Assembly: GCA_965221075.1 (NCBI GenBank)
Contig: OZ244865.1
Location: 1,612,001 to 1,676,000 of the forward strand
DNA from: UBA2970 sp965221075
GTDB taxonomy: Bacteria > Verrucomicrobiota > Verrucomicrobiia > Limisphaerales > AAA164-E04
Direction: 5' to 3'
DNA: 64,000 bases
Under the pieces are notes generated by a model, which saw nothing but the letters and a program-made list of their open reading frames with translations, made no database searches and was not told where the DNA came from. The translations under genes were made by a program, and so were the position numbers. Shown one piece after another: positions 26,484 through 35,114 of this stretch (positions within the stretch are counted from its first letter, which is position 1; each line of letters begins with the position of its first letter).

Positions 26484-26879
26484 CTACTGGACCGGATTGC
26501 GTTCGACAAGCTCGATCTCGTAGCCTTCGGGGGCGTCGATGAAGGCGAAGCCGCCGCTGCCGTCGGAACGCATGGTCGGGCCATCGGAGTAGGAGAGCCC
26601 CAGCGCCTTCAGGTGCTCCCCGAACGCTTCCAGCGAGTCGACGGTGAAGGCCAGGTGGGTCAGATCTTCCTGCACCTGGACCGGCCCGCTGTCGGGAAAG
26701 AAGCACAGCTCGATAAGCTCCTCGCTTTCCGGCGCCTTCAGGAAAACCAGTTCCGAACCCCGGGGGGACTTGTGGCGCCGGATCTCCTCGAGCCCCAGGA
26801 CCTCCCGGTAGAACTTCACGCTCCGCTCCAGATCGCCGACCCGGTACCGGGTATGGTCCAGTTTCCTCGCCAATCCCAT
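26484..26879 (-). CDS. VOC-family protein (glyoxalase/bleomycin-resistance fold)
   Basis: A 131-residue two-module beta-alpha-beta-beta-beta protein. RKLDHTRYRVGDLERSVKFY opens the first module, LTHLAFTVDSLEAFGEHL opens the second, and DAPEGYEIELVERN closes the second with the glutamate ligand position. The pattern is close to lactoylglutathione lyase (glyoxalase I), with probable metal ligands His8 and the C-terminal Glu, but other VOC roles cannot be excluded. I start at the ATG at 26879 because the frame upstream (to 26936) lacks family sequence. It is divergent from the DUF1501 gene. Confidence 0.8.
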   Translation of the reverse strand: MGLARKLDHTRYRVGDLERSVKFYREVLGLEEIRRHKSPRGSELVFLKAPESEELIELCFFPDSGPVQVQEDLTHLAFTVDSLEAFGEHLKALGLSYSDGPTMRSDGSGGFAFIDAPEGYEIELVERNPVQ

Positions 26880-26940
26880 GGGGGCGCACGCTACAGGACA
26901 GGGAGGAGGGGCCGCAATCTGAAAGACGCTGGCCAAGCGG

Positions 26941-26969
26941 ATCGCTTCCCCGCTTGCCGGGGAAGCGAT
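26941..26969. promoter_or_regulatory. Perfect 11-bp stem-loop between the VOC and DUF1501 genes
   Basis: ATCGCTTCCCC and its exact complement GGGGAAGCGAT flank a 7-base loop GCTTGCC. It lies 33 bp before the DUF1501 start and 61 bp from the VOC start. No T-run follows it on either strand, so it is more likely an operator or leader hairpin than an intrinsic terminator. A GGAGG site follows it at 26988-26992. Confidence 0.6.
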
Positions 26970-27002
26970 ACCGTGCTAGCGTCCATTGGAGGTTAGGAAG
27001 CC

Positions 27003-28370
27003 ATGCTCAACTTGTCTGGTCTGTTGGATGGGAGGGGACGCCAGTGCGATGGCGTCTCCCGGAGGCAGTTCCTCAAGGTGGGCGGCTTGGCCGCCGGGGG
27101 CCTCTCACTGGCCCAGCTGCTGCGGATCGAGGCCGAGACGGGGATCGGCAGCTCCAGCAAGGCGCTGATCAACATCTTCCTTCCAGGAGGGCCCTCCCAC
27201 ATCGACACCTTCGACCTCAAGCCCGAGGCTCCGGTGGAGATCCGCGGGGAGTTCCGCCCCATCCGCACCAACGTCCCCGGGATGGAGATCTGCGAGCTCT
27301 TCCCCCGCCTGGCCCGAATGGCCGACCGCTTCGCCATCGTCCGGTCCCTGGCCGATTCCGACAGCCGCCACGACTGCTACCAGTGCATGACCGGCCACAG
27401 GCGCTCGGACCGGGCTCCCCAGGGCGGCTGGCCGATGATCGGCTCCTGGGTGTCCAGCCTCATGAAGGGCCGCAACGGGATGCCCGCCAACCTCTCCATG
27501 ATGTATCCCACCCGCTTCCGGCACTGGGGCGAGGAGGGGGACGCCGGATTCATCGCGCCTTCCCACAATCCCATGAACCTGGTGGGCAAGGATCCCCTGG
27601 CGCCGCCCCAGGACATGTCGCTGCAGGGCATCCCCCTGGAAAGGCTGGAGGATCGCCAGAGGCTGCTTCGCTCCTTCGACCGCTTCCGGCGGGACGCCGA
27701 CGCCAGCGGAGTGATGGAGGGGATGGACTCCTTCGGCCAGCAGGCGATGAGCATCCTGTCGGGAACCGGCCTGGTGGACGCGCTCGATCTCTCCCGGGAG
27801 GATCCCGCGATCCTGGAGCGCTACGGGCAGAACGATCCCGCCTACCAGCGGGACGGCGCTCCGAAGATGATCCGCAACTTCCTGGTGGCCCGCCGCCTGG
27901 TCGAGGCCGGGGCCCGGGTAGTCACCCTCAACTACAGCCGCTGGGACTGGCACGGGGGCGACGGCATGAACTTTCCCCGTTCACGCGAGGAGTTCCCTCT
28001 GCTCGACCAGGGCCTGTCGGCCTTGCTGTCCGACCTGCACGAACGGGGGCTGGACCGGGACGTGTCGGTGGTGGTCTGGGGGGAGTTCGGACGCACGCCC
28101 AAGATCAACCGGAACAACAGCCGGGATCACTGGCCCCAGGCCAACTTCGCCCTCCTGGCCGGAGGGGGAATGCGCACCGGCCAGGTCATCGGCGCCACCG
28201 ATCGCCACGGAGCCGAAGTGGCCGAGCGTCCGGTCCGCTTCCAGGAAGTCTTCGCCACCCTCTACCACAGCCTGGGGATCGATGTCCGCACCGCCACGGT
28301 GGAGGACAACCAGGGTCGTCCCCACTACCTGGTCGACTCGGGCGTGTCCCCGATCCGGGAGCTGATCTGA
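27003..28370 (+). CDS. DUF1501 family protein with Tat signal
   Basis: A 455-residue exported protein of unknown function. A twin-arginine signal (SRRQFLKVGGLAAGG, residues 19-33) is followed by typical DUF1501 segments: INIFLPGGPSHIDTFDLKP, DSDSRHDCYQCMTGHRR, and VVVWGEFGRTPKINRNNSRDHWPQ near the C-terminus. The fold is alkaline-phosphatase/sulfatase-like. In Planctomycetes and Verrucomicrobia these genes usually pair with a DUF1549/DUF1553 cytochrome-type protein; none is adjacent here. A good ribosome-binding site (GGAGG) precedes the start. Confidence 0.88.
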   Translation: MLNLSGLLDGRGRQCDGVSRRQFLKVGGLAAGGLSLAQLLRIEAETGIGSSSKALINIFLPGGPSHIDTFDLKPEAPVEIRGEFRPIRTNVPGMEICELFPRLARMADRFAIVRSLADSDSRHDCYQCMTGHRRSDRAPQGGWPMIGSWVSSLMKGRNGMPANLSMMYPTRFRHWGEEGDAGFIAPSHNPMNLVGKDPLAPPQDMSLQGIPLERLEDRQRLLRSFDRFRRDADASGVMEGMDSFGQQAMSILSGTGLVDALDLSREDPAILERYGQNDPAYQRDGAPKMIRNFLVARRLVEAGARVVTLNYSRWDWHGGDGMNFPRSREEFPLLDQGLSALLSDLHERGLDRDVSVVVWGEFGRTPKINRNNSRDHWPQANFALLAGGGMRTGQVIGATDRHGAEVAERPVRFQEVFATLYHSLGIDVRTATVEDNQGRPHYLVDSGVSPIRELI

Positions 28371-28547
28371 TCGGAGAAGCCCTCCCCGAAGAACCGGGTG
28401 AGGGCGAGCTCCCCATGGGGAGCGGCAGGGCCGCAGCAGGCTATGCGGGGATCTCCCAGGCCGGTTCCGGAAGGCTGTTCCTCCAGCGCGTACCGGCAGC
28501 GCGGACTGGCGAAGACGCCGGGGCGAAGGCAGCCTTCGGAGGGAATC

Positions 28548-28934
28548 CTAGCGCTTGCTGTACTGGTAGCGGCGGCGGGCTCCGGGCTGGCCGTACTTCT
28601 TGCGCTCCTTCATCCGGGGATCCCGGGTCAGCAGTCCCCCGGACTTGAGGCTGGGGCGCAGCTCGGCGTCCGCCTTGAGCAGGACGCGGGCGATGCCGTG
28701 CCGCGTCGCCTCGGCCTGGCCTGTCTGGCCGCCTCCCTTGACCCGGACCACGATGTCGAACTTGCCGGTGGTCTCGGTCACCGAGAGGGGGCGGCGGACC
28801 GCCATCTGGTGGGATTCCAGGGGGAAGTACTCCTTGAAGGCCCTTCCGTTGATGGTGATGCGGCCCTCTCCGGGAGCCATGCGGATCTGGGCCACCGCGG
28901 TCTTGCGGCGTCCGGTAGCAGTGTATTCCGCCAT
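28548..28934 (-). CDS. rpsI: 30S ribosomal protein S9
   Basis: 128-residue small-subunit protein whose extended C-terminal tail reaches the P site. Family landmarks are TATGRRKTAVAQIRM at the N-terminus, GGGQTGQAEATRHGIARVL in the middle and a basic end RKKYGQPGARRRYQYSKR. It follows rplM by 5 bp, the universal L13-S9 order. Confidence 0.97.
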   Translation of the reverse strand: MAEYTATGRRKTAVAQIRMAPGEGRITINGRAFKEYFPLESHQMAVRRPLSVTETTGKFDIVVRVKGGGQTGQAEATRHGIARVLLKADAELRPSLKSGGLLTRDPRMKERKKYGQPGARRRYQYSKR

Positions 28935-28939
28935 GGGGA

Positions 28940-29371
28940 TCAGGAAAGCTTCAGGGGGGAGGGCTTCTGGGCCCGGTGCGGGTGGTCGGGGCCGGCGTAC
29001 ACCTTCAGCTTGCCCATCAGGCGGCGGCCCAGGCGGTTCTTGGGGATCATTCCGCGCACCGCATGGGCGATGATCCGCTCGGGATGGCTGGCCCTCACCT
29101 CCTTGACCGGGTGGCGCTTCTGGCCCCCGCGCCAGCCGGAGTAGGTGGAGTAGGCCTTCTGCTCCTCCTTGTTGCCGGTCAGGGCGACCTTCTCGGCGTT
29201 GACCACCACCACGAAGTCCCCGGCGTCCATGTGGGGGGAGAAGATCGGCTTGTCCTTGCCGCGGAGCACGTCGGCCACCTTGGCCGCCAGCCGCCCCAGC
29301 ACCACGCCCTTGGCATCGACCAGGTGCCAGGCGCGCTTCTGCAGATCGATCTTCGCGATGTGTGTCTTCAT
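28940..29371 (-). CDS. rplM: 50S ribosomal protein L13
   Basis: 143-residue large-subunit protein, an early assembly factor of the 50S subunit. Recognisable blocks are RAWHLVDAKGVVLGRLA, GDFVVVVNAEKVALTGNK and VRGMIPKNRLGRRLMGKLKV. The start ATG at 29371 gives MKTHIAKIDLQKRAW; the frame extends far upstream only as a shadow of the LRR/cytochrome gene. It heads the rplM-rpsI pair. Confidence 0.97.
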   Translation of the reverse strand: MKTHIAKIDLQKRAWHLVDAKGVVLGRLAAKVADVLRGKDKPIFSPHMDAGDFVVVVNAEKVALTGNKEEQKAYSTYSGWRGGQKRHPVKEVRASHPERIIAHAVRGMIPKNRLGRRLMGKLKVYAGPDHPHRAQKPSPLKLS

Positions 29372-29460
29372 GGACCGGTCCGTGACTCCCCGCCCGGGAG
29401 AGCGGCGAATCCTAGCCCCGCTGGCGGGGGAGTCAAGGGCGGAAGAAGGAGGACGGCCGC

Positions 29461-30774
29461 CTACTTGCCGCCCGAGAGGATCCAGAGCTTGATCAGGTCG
29501 GTCTGCGCCTCGGTCAGGGGATCCCCCTTGGGAGGCATGATGTCGTCGTCCCCGGCCGGGAGTGTGATGCGCTGGTAGATCGCGCTCTCGTCCGGCTTCT
29601 CCGCCACCACCACGGACTCGCCCTTGGCTCCCTTGAGGACATGGGCCAGGGTGTCCAGACGCAGCCCGGCCTTCTGGCTCTCCTCGCCGTGGCACTCGAC
29701 GCAGCGGCTGGCGAAGATGGGAAGCACGTACTCGGTGAACACCGAGCTGGGCTCGGCGTCCTTTTCCGCTTCGGCCGGCTGTTCCGCCTCGGGGGCCGCC
29801 TCCGGCGCGGCCTCCGACCTGGGCTTGGCTCCGCTGGCGATCCAGTTCTTGACCAGGGCGATCTCGTCCTTGGTCAGGGGATCCCCCTTGGGGGGCATGA
29901 TGTCGTCGTCCCCGGCCGGGAGGGTGATCAGCTGGAAGAGTACGCTCTCGATCAGGTCGCCCGCCTTGATCACCTGGCCCTCCTTGCTTCCCTTGATGGC
30001 CAGCTCGTAGCTGTCCAGCCGCAGCCCGGCCTTCTGGCTCTCTTCGCCGTGGCAATCGACGCAGCGGCTGGCGAAGATGGGGAGTATCTGGGTGGCGAAG
30101 TCGGGATCCTCGAGGCTGCCGGCCGCCTGCTCCTCCTCCCCGCCCTCCTCCTCGGCGGCGTTCAGGTTCCGCTGGGCCTCGAGGGCGGCCAGCCGCGCCT
30201 TGCTCAGGATCTCCTGCTCCCAACCCAGGTTGATCTCCAGGTTCTCGTTCCCGCCGGCGGTCTGCTCCTGGTGGAAGGCCTTGGCCGCCTCGAAGCTCAC
30301 CTTGGTCTGCCAGAGATAGAGATTGCGCAGCTTGGACATCCCCTTGAGCTGCTCCAGTCCCGCGTCGGTGACCTCGGTGCCGTACAGGTTGAGGTAGACC
30401 AGCTCGGTAAGGCCCTTCAGGTGCTGGAGCCCGGCGTCGGTGATCTTGGTCTTCTCCAGGTGGAGCCGCTGCAGCGAGGCGAGGCCCGAGAGGTGGCCCA
30501 GTCCTTCGTCGGTGATGCCGGTGTTTTTCAGGTCCAGCTCCACCACCATGCCCAGCTGCGGCAGGACCGCGAGATCCCCGTCGGTGAGCACTCTTCCCTC
30601 GAATGTCCGGGGAGGGAGCAGCACCCGGACGCCCTCGACGTTCTGGGCGATGCCCAGGACCTGCCCCCCGAACTCCTCGACCTTGGCCCTGGCAGCCGCC
30701 TCGTCGGCCCGGAGGAAAGCCAGGCTGGCCAGGACGGCGAGGGAGGACGTCAGCAAAGTTCTGATCGGATTCAT
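29461..30774 (-). CDS. Exported LRR protein with tandem Planctomycete-type cytochrome c modules
   Basis: A 437-residue protein with a signal peptide (TLLTSSLAVLASLAFLRA), an N-terminal set of leucine-rich repeats (VELDLKNTGITDEGLGHLSG, LQRLHLEKTKITDAGLQHL, LVYLNLYGTEVTDAGLEQL), an acidic linker, then two nearly identical modules of about 85 residues. Each has a haem-binding CxxCH (CVDCHGEE and CVECHGEE) and ends LPAGDDDIMPPKGDPLT plus an aromatic helix. The two modules are joined by an Ala/Glu/Pro-rich spacer. The DNA of the modules is clearly a recent internal duplication. I chose the second ATG (MNPIRTLLTSS), since the first 12 codons are not signal-like. Redox role inferred; partner unknown. 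Confidence 0.85.
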   Translation of the reverse strand: MNPIRTLLTSSLAVLASLAFLRADEAAARAKVEEFGGQVLGIAQNVEGVRVLLPPRTFEGRVLTDGDLAVLPQLGMVVELDLKNTGITDEGLGHLSGLASLQRLHLEKTKITDAGLQHLKGLTELVYLNLYGTEVTDAGLEQLKGMSKLRNLYLWQTKVSFEAAKAFHQEQTAGGNENLEINLGWEQEILSKARLAALEAQRNLNAAEEEGGEEEQAAGSLEDPDFATQILPIFASRCVDCHGEESQKAGLRLDSYELAIKGSKEGQVIKAGDLIESVLFQLITLPAGDDDIMPPKGDPLTKDEIALVKNWIASGAKPRSEAAPEAAPEAEQPAEAEKDAEPSSVFTEYVLPIFASRCVECHGEESQKAGLRLDTLAHVLKGAKGESVVVAEKPDESAIYQRITLPAGDDDIMPPKGDPLTEAQTDLIKLWILSGGK

Positions 30775-31372
30775 GGCCGCATGTCTGGAAGGGGGGCAAT
30801 TGAAGTGCATCGCGACCCGAGGGTCAAGCGCCGGCTGTGCCGCGGAGCCCTCCCCGGCGCTGTGGCGGGCAATCGGGCTGTCCTCCGGCTTCAGCGTGTC
30901 CAGGCCGAGGCTCCCCAGGCGGCCGGCCGGAGTGAAGCGGACGGATCGTCCGCAGCTTCCCGCATGTCCGGAGTTACTGCCTGCCTTGCCGTCTCGAGCG
31001 AAATCCCGGCAGCATGCAAATAGATCTCCAGCGCGCTGGACAGCCCATTGAGACTTCCATGCATGCGGCGTCCGGAGGGGACTGCCGGCTGACGCAGGAT
31101 GGCGAACCGCTCGTCCGCACAGCGGTCTCGCCTGGAGATCCCGGGCCTGATTCCCGCTTTGGCTGCATCACACCCTTCGGAACTCCATCGGATCGAAGCG
31201 GCGGGGGGCATGGCGATTTCCGATGTCCTCGTCCCCGTCCGGATTCGTGCGGAAGGATTCGGGCAGCTGACGGCCATGCCTGCGCGCCGTCCGCGTCGCC
31301 GTTTGGAGGATGAGCGAGCAACGCGGGTGCAAACGCAATCGGGCTTGATGCGGGATCAAGAGCCTCTCCGCT
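30775..31372. other. Gene-free GC-rich spacer between the LRR/cytochrome gene and hemC
   Basis: No frame in this 598-bp stretch shows real codon bias or a recognisable domain. It separates two minus-strand transcription units, so it should hold the promoter of the LRR-cytochrome gene near 30775 and the 3' end of the hemC transcript. I see no clear terminator hairpin with a T-run. Confidence 0.4.
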
Positions 31373-32317
31373 TCATCGGAGTTCCTCCGCCAGCCGGGCG
31401 GCCAGCAGCTCGCCCTGGTCCTCGGGAGCTTCGCCCTGCGACCGGCGCACATCCCCCTCGACGGCATGCGCGGCCGACATATGCATTGCGCTTCCCTCCA
31501 GCCAGGCGTGGGCGGCCACCGGGGAGAGGCATCCTCCTCCCATGCCTCGCAGGAAGCTCCGTTCGGCCTCGACGCACAGTCGGGTCGGAAGGTGGCTGAA
31601 GCGTTCGCAGAGCCGGATCAGGGGAGCGTCGTCCTCGCGCGTCTCCAGTCCGATGGCTCCCTGGCCCACGCAGGGGAGCAGGTCCTGGAGGGGAAGGGGA
31701 TAGGCGTAGACGGGCGCTTCGCACTCCAGGCCCTCGAGGAGCCCTCCCTCACCGTAGCCGTATCCCAGGCGCCGCATGCCGGCCCCGGCGAGCACCAGGG
31801 CTTCGAGCCCGGAGGAGGCAGCGAGCCTGGCGATGCGGGTGGGGACATTGCCCCGCAAGGGCTCGAAGCCCAGATCCGGCCTCTGGGCCGCCAGCAGGGC
31901 CTGCCTCCGGGGACTTCCCGTCCCGACGAGGGCTCCGGAAGGCAGGGAGCGGAGGAAGGGAGGCGAGAGCGGAGCCAGCGCCAGGACGACCTCGCGGGGG
32001 TCCTCCCTGAGCGAGACTCCGGAGAGGCGGAGCCCGGTCGGCAGCTCGGTGGGTAGGTCCTTGAGACTGTGGACAGCCACGTCCGCCCGGCGGTCCAGCA
32101 GGGCGTCCTCGATCTCCCGGGTGAAGAGCCCCTTGGGCAGCTTTTCCGGGAGAGCGCCGGATTCCCCGCCCTGGAGGGCGTCTCCGGTGGTGCGGAACAC
32201 CTGGATGCTGGTCCTCCGCTGGGGGAGCAGCTCCTGGAAGCGGTCCCGCACCCATCGGGCCTGGGCCAGCGCCAGGGCCGAGCCCCGGGTGGCGAGGACG
32301 ATGGGGGAGGCATCCAT
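31373..32317 (-). CDS. hemC: Porphobilinogen deaminase (hydroxymethylbilane synthase)
   Basis: Polymerises four porphobilinogen units into hydroxymethylbilane in haem and corrin synthesis. The 314-residue protein begins IVLATRGSALALAQARWV and has the catalytic aspartate in HSLKDLPT (Asp87), the basic GTGSPRRQALLAAQRPDL segment and GQGAIGLE. The dipyrromethane cofactor would attach to Cys263 in GGGCLSPVAAHA. It is the last gene of a three-gene minus-strand set with the LarA-like and cysteine-rich genes; the gap to the latter is 20 bp. Only hemC of the haem pathway is in the window. Confidence 0.95.
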   Translation of the reverse strand: MDASPIVLATRGSALALAQARWVRDRFQELLPQRRTSIQVFRTTGDALQGGESGALPEKLPKGLFTREIEDALLDRRADVAVHSLKDLPTELPTGLRLSGVSLREDPREVVLALAPLSPPFLRSLPSGALVGTGSPRRQALLAAQRPDLGFEPLRGNVPTRIARLAASSGLEALVLAGAGMRRLGYGYGEGGLLEGLECEAPVYAYPLPLQDLLPCVGQGAIGLETREDDAPLIRLCERFSHLPTRLCVEAERSFLRGMGGGCLSPVAAHAWLEGSAMHMSAAHAVEGDVRRSQGEAPEDQGELLAARLAEELR

Positions 32318-32337
32318 GTCCGGCCCCGGCCTGCCTC

Positions 32338-32847
32338 CTACCCGAGCGCCAGGACTGGATGCTGGACGGCCGGGGGAAGCTCCAGGTAGTCCCTGAAGAA
32401 GCGGTCGTGGAAGCCGCGGGTCTGGGCCGAGAGCAGCTCCTGGACGCGCTCGGCCGCCTCTCCGCTGAGGATCAGCTGCGGCTGGCCGGCGGCCGGGCTT
32501 CGGCCTTGGCAGAAGATCATGCGCTGGTGCTCCTGGAACTCTCCGACGGGCCTGCCAGTGACCATGCAGCGTTCGGCGGAGAGGCCATGGTCCAGGATGT
32601 GCTCCTCCAGGAAGGCTTCAATCCTCTTGCGGGAATCCTTCGACAGCTCCTCCCCCAGCTTCTGGCAGCAGTCCATGCAGAGGGCGTACTCGAAGACTAC
32701 CTCCTCGAGCTTGAAGGCCTTCTCGATCAGGTAGGCGCAGTCCGGGGAGAGGAGGTCCCTCCGGCACCGGATGCACCGCTCGAAGGGCCTGCCGGTCTCG
32801 AAAGACCAGAATTCCCGGGGTATGCCCGTCTGCTCGGGGTCTTCCAT
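32338..32847 (-). CDS. Uncharacterised cysteine-rich protein, possible zinc ribbon
   Basis: A 169-residue soluble protein that I do not recognise as a named family. The first half holds paired cysteines, CIRC near residue 25, CMDCC near residue 57, plus single Cys at DCAYL, which could form a four-cysteine metal site. The second half has CMVTGRP and MIFCQG, and ends RFFRDYLELPPAVQHP. The product has no signal peptide or membrane span. Coding bias is good. It sits between the LarA homologue (20-bp gap) and hemC (20-bp gap), so it is very likely co-transcribed with them. Start chosen as the ATG giving MEDPEQTGIPREFW. Confidence 0.72.
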   Translation of the reverse strand: MEDPEQTGIPREFWSFETGRPFERCIRCRRDLLSPDCAYLIEKAFKLEEVVFEYALCMDCCQKLGEELSKDSRKRIEAFLEEHILDHGLSAERCMVTGRPVGEFQEHQRMIFCQGRSPAAGQPQLILSGEAAERVQELLSAQTRGFHDRFFRDYLELPPAVQHPVLALG

Positions 32848-32867
32848 GGCGTCCTCGGGAACCCGGT

Positions 32868-34133
32868 TCAGGCCAGGTAGGGAATGGTGAGCGGCCCCTG
32901 GGGAAGGACCGCCACCCGGGCCTGGGGGCCCAGCTTTTCCAGCCTGCGGGAGACTGTTCCGGAGATGTCCCTGCAGGGCTCCACATGGATCTGGCGCAGG
33001 GTATGGTCGTCCAGGGAGCTGTGGACCTGGACCTCGGCCCGGCTCTGGACCAGGGCCTGGATCTGGGCCTGCCACTGCTCTGGCCTCGAGAATCCAGGGG
33101 TGGCCAGACGGGCCAGGATCTCCCCGGGAGAGGCGGCGGATCGCAGCAGCCGGTCGAGGTGGCTTCCGGAGGGCACCCCCTCGCGGCATTCGCAGGCAAG
33201 GATCAGGAGGCCGCCCTCCTTGAGGATGCGCGCCCCGGCGCTCATCCCCTTGACCCCCTGGTAGAAGTTGAGATCCAGCGGGTAGCCGCTGTTGGTGGTG
33301 ACCACGATGTCGAAGGGGGCCTCGACCGGCCTCATGGCCCTCTCCCTGACGAATTCGCATCCTGCCCGGTGGGCCTCGATCAGGTCCCCGGCGAACACGC
33401 CGGTGATCTCTCGCCGCTCGTTGAGGGCGACGTTGAGCAGGAAGCTGGGCCCGGCCCTCAGGGCGATGTCCCGGATCTCCTCCCACAGGGGGTTGCCCCG
33501 GGTCACCCCGAAGGTGGACTGCGGGTGGCCGATGTTCGCCTCTCCGTGGTTGCTCATCACCGTGTCCATGGAGGCCACTCCGGGCATGAGCCCCTTGGGG
33601 CCTCCGCTGAAGCCGGCGAAGAAGTGCGGTTCGATGAAGCCGGTGACGATCCGGAGGTCGGCCTCGACCGCCAGCCGGTTGATCCGGGCCGGGGTGCCGT
33701 CCCGGGTGGCTCCCAGGGCCACGAAGGCATCGGGTCCGGCCTCGCAGTCGTGGTTGATCACCCGGTAGCCCTCCACCACCTCGCTGCCCAGCAGGCGGCA
33801 AAGCTCCTCGCGGGTGTTGGGGCGGTGGGTGCCCAGCTGGTTGAGCAGCACGATCCTCTCCCGGGGATGGTCCCCGAGGTGCTCGAGCAGCCAGGGGATT
33901 ATGCGATCGTTCGGAGTGGCCCGGGTGATGTCGGTGAAGAGGATGCAGAGGCGGTCGGTGGGCCGGATCCGATCCCGCAGGGGGGGCGATCCGGTCGGAT
34001 CCTCCAAGGCCCGGACAAGTCGGCCCCGCTCGTCCTCCAGTCCCGGAGAGGAGCGGGGGGAGATGACCGTGGTCCGGGACCGGGGCAGGTCGATCTCCAG
34101 GCCTGTTTCTCCGTATGCCAGGGATACCCTCAT
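32868..34133 (-). CDS. larA: LarA-type nickel-pincer racemase family protein
   Basis: A 421-residue member of the lactate racemase family (DUF2088). The residues known from the Lactobacillus plantarum enzyme are present with a constant offset of about four: His103 (THRP), His170 (EPHFFAGFSGGPKG), Lys180 (covalent attachment of the pincer cofactor) and His196 (NHGEANIGHP); RATPN near 71 is the arginine region. So cofactor binding looks intact. The family also contains other 2-hydroxyacid racemases and epimerases, so lactate is not assured. The cofactor-synthesis genes larB, larC and larE are not nearby. The start at 34133 gives MRVSLAYGETGLEIDLP; the frame upstream (to 34226) overlaps the divergent LRR gene. 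Confidence 0.85.
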   Translation of the reverse strand: MRVSLAYGETGLEIDLPRSRTTVISPRSSPGLEDERGRLVRALEDPTGSPPLRDRIRPTDRLCILFTDITRATPNDRIIPWLLEHLGDHPRERIVLLNQLGTHRPNTREELCRLLGSEVVEGYRVINHDCEAGPDAFVALGATRDGTPARINRLAVEADLRIVTGFIEPHFFAGFSGGPKGLMPGVASMDTVMSNHGEANIGHPQSTFGVTRGNPLWEEIRDIALRAGPSFLLNVALNERREITGVFAGDLIEAHRAGCEFVRERAMRPVEAPFDIVVTTNSGYPLDLNFYQGVKGMSAGARILKEGGLLILACECREGVPSGSHLDRLLRSAASPGEILARLATPGFSRPEQWQAQIQALVQSRAEVQVHSSLDDHTLRQIHVEPCRDISGTVSRRLEKLGPQARVAVLPQGPLTIPYLA

Positions 34134-34267
34134 GGAGCGGCTGGGCTGGAAGGTAGCCCAGATCCGGGGCGATGGCGAAGGGGAAAACCGTTGACAGGAG
34201 CGACGGGGCATGCCCACTCTCGGCACTGCCCGACGGGCTTCCGATCAACCGACTGGATCCACAGGAC

Positions 34268-35101
34268 GTGAAGCGAATCTGGACTGGAATTTGCGCCGTG
34301 GCGGCGGCGGCTTGCCTCGCCTCCCTGGCCGACGACCACGAGAAAGCCCCGGTCTCCATCTTCCCCGACAAGAACCTGGAGGATGCGGTCCGAAAGTCGG
34401 TCTACGAGAAGCGCCACAACCAGGAGCCGATCCTGGAGGAGGACGTGCTCCACATCTCCACGGTGAAGGGCCGGGGCCTCCGGATCCGCGATCTCACCGG
34501 CCTGGAGAAGTGCCGCAGCCTGGCGCTGCTGGATCTGGCCGACAACCAGATCACCGACATCTCGCCCATCGCCGACCTTCCCAGGCTGCAGTCCCTGGAC
34601 CTCTCCGAGAACGCGATCAGCGACATCGGGCCGCTATCCACCCTTAAGGCCCTCCAGTACATCGAGCTCTCCAACAACCTGGTGGACGACATCAAGCCCC
34701 TTTCCACCCTGACCAATCTCTCGGCCCTCTACCTGGGCTACAACCAGGTGCAGTACATCTTCCCGGTGCTGGACCTTCCCAAGCTCACCTCCCTCCACCT
34801 GAGCGTCAACCGGATCGAGAGCATCGAGGGCATCGGATCTCTCGAGTGGCTCTCCTCCCTCTCCCTGGACGGCAACCAGGTCCTCGATCTGCATCCCCTG
34901 GAGGGGCTCCGGAACCTCTCCTTCCTCTCGCTGGAGTACAACCGCGTCTCGGATCTGGGCCCCCTGATCAGCTCGGCCAGGGCCGACTTCGAGGGGGAGA
35001 AGCGCTTCGCCCCGTTCCTGCGCCTGCACCTCCGGGGCAACCGGATCCCCCGCAGCCAGATCCAGAGGATCCAGGAATACGGAGTTCGGGTCTTCCGCTA
35101 G
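34268..35101 (+). CDS. Secreted leucine-rich-repeat protein, internalin-like
   Basis: A 277-residue exported protein. Starting from the GTG at 34268 it has a textbook signal peptide (KRIWTGICAVAAAACLASLA). An ATG at 34172 would place 32 charged residues ahead of it, which is why I prefer the GTG. After a helical cap, SDS22/internalin-type repeats of 22 residues follow: SLALLDLADNQITDISPIAD, LQSLDLSENAISDIGPLST, LQYIELSNNLVDDIKPLST and so on, about eight in all, ending in a cap with RLHLRGNRIPRSQIQRI. It probably mediates binding. It is divergent from larA and 13 bp upstream of the nfeD-like gene. Confidence 0.8.
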   Translation: MKRIWTGICAVAAAACLASLADDHEKAPVSIFPDKNLEDAVRKSVYEKRHNQEPILEEDVLHISTVKGRGLRIRDLTGLEKCRSLALLDLADNQITDISPIADLPRLQSLDLSENAISDIGPLSTLKALQYIELSNNLVDDIKPLSTLTNLSALYLGYNQVQYIFPVLDLPKLTSLHLSVNRIESIEGIGSLEWLSSLSLDGNQVLDLHPLEGLRNLSFLSLEYNRVSDLGPLISSARADFEGEKRFAPFLRLHLRGNRIPRSQIQRIQEYGVRVFR

Positions 35102-35114
35102 CCAGGGGACTGCC

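Noticed and set aside
29624..31023. Long plus-strand frames opposite the LRR/cytochrome gene
   Set aside because: Antisense shadows; their products are Gly/Leu/Val-rich without motifs, and the minus-strand gene has a signal peptide and CxxCH motifs.
34172..34267. ATG at 34172 as the start of the LRR protein
   Set aside because: It would bury the signal peptide behind 32 charged residues; the GTG at 34268 gives a proper export signal.
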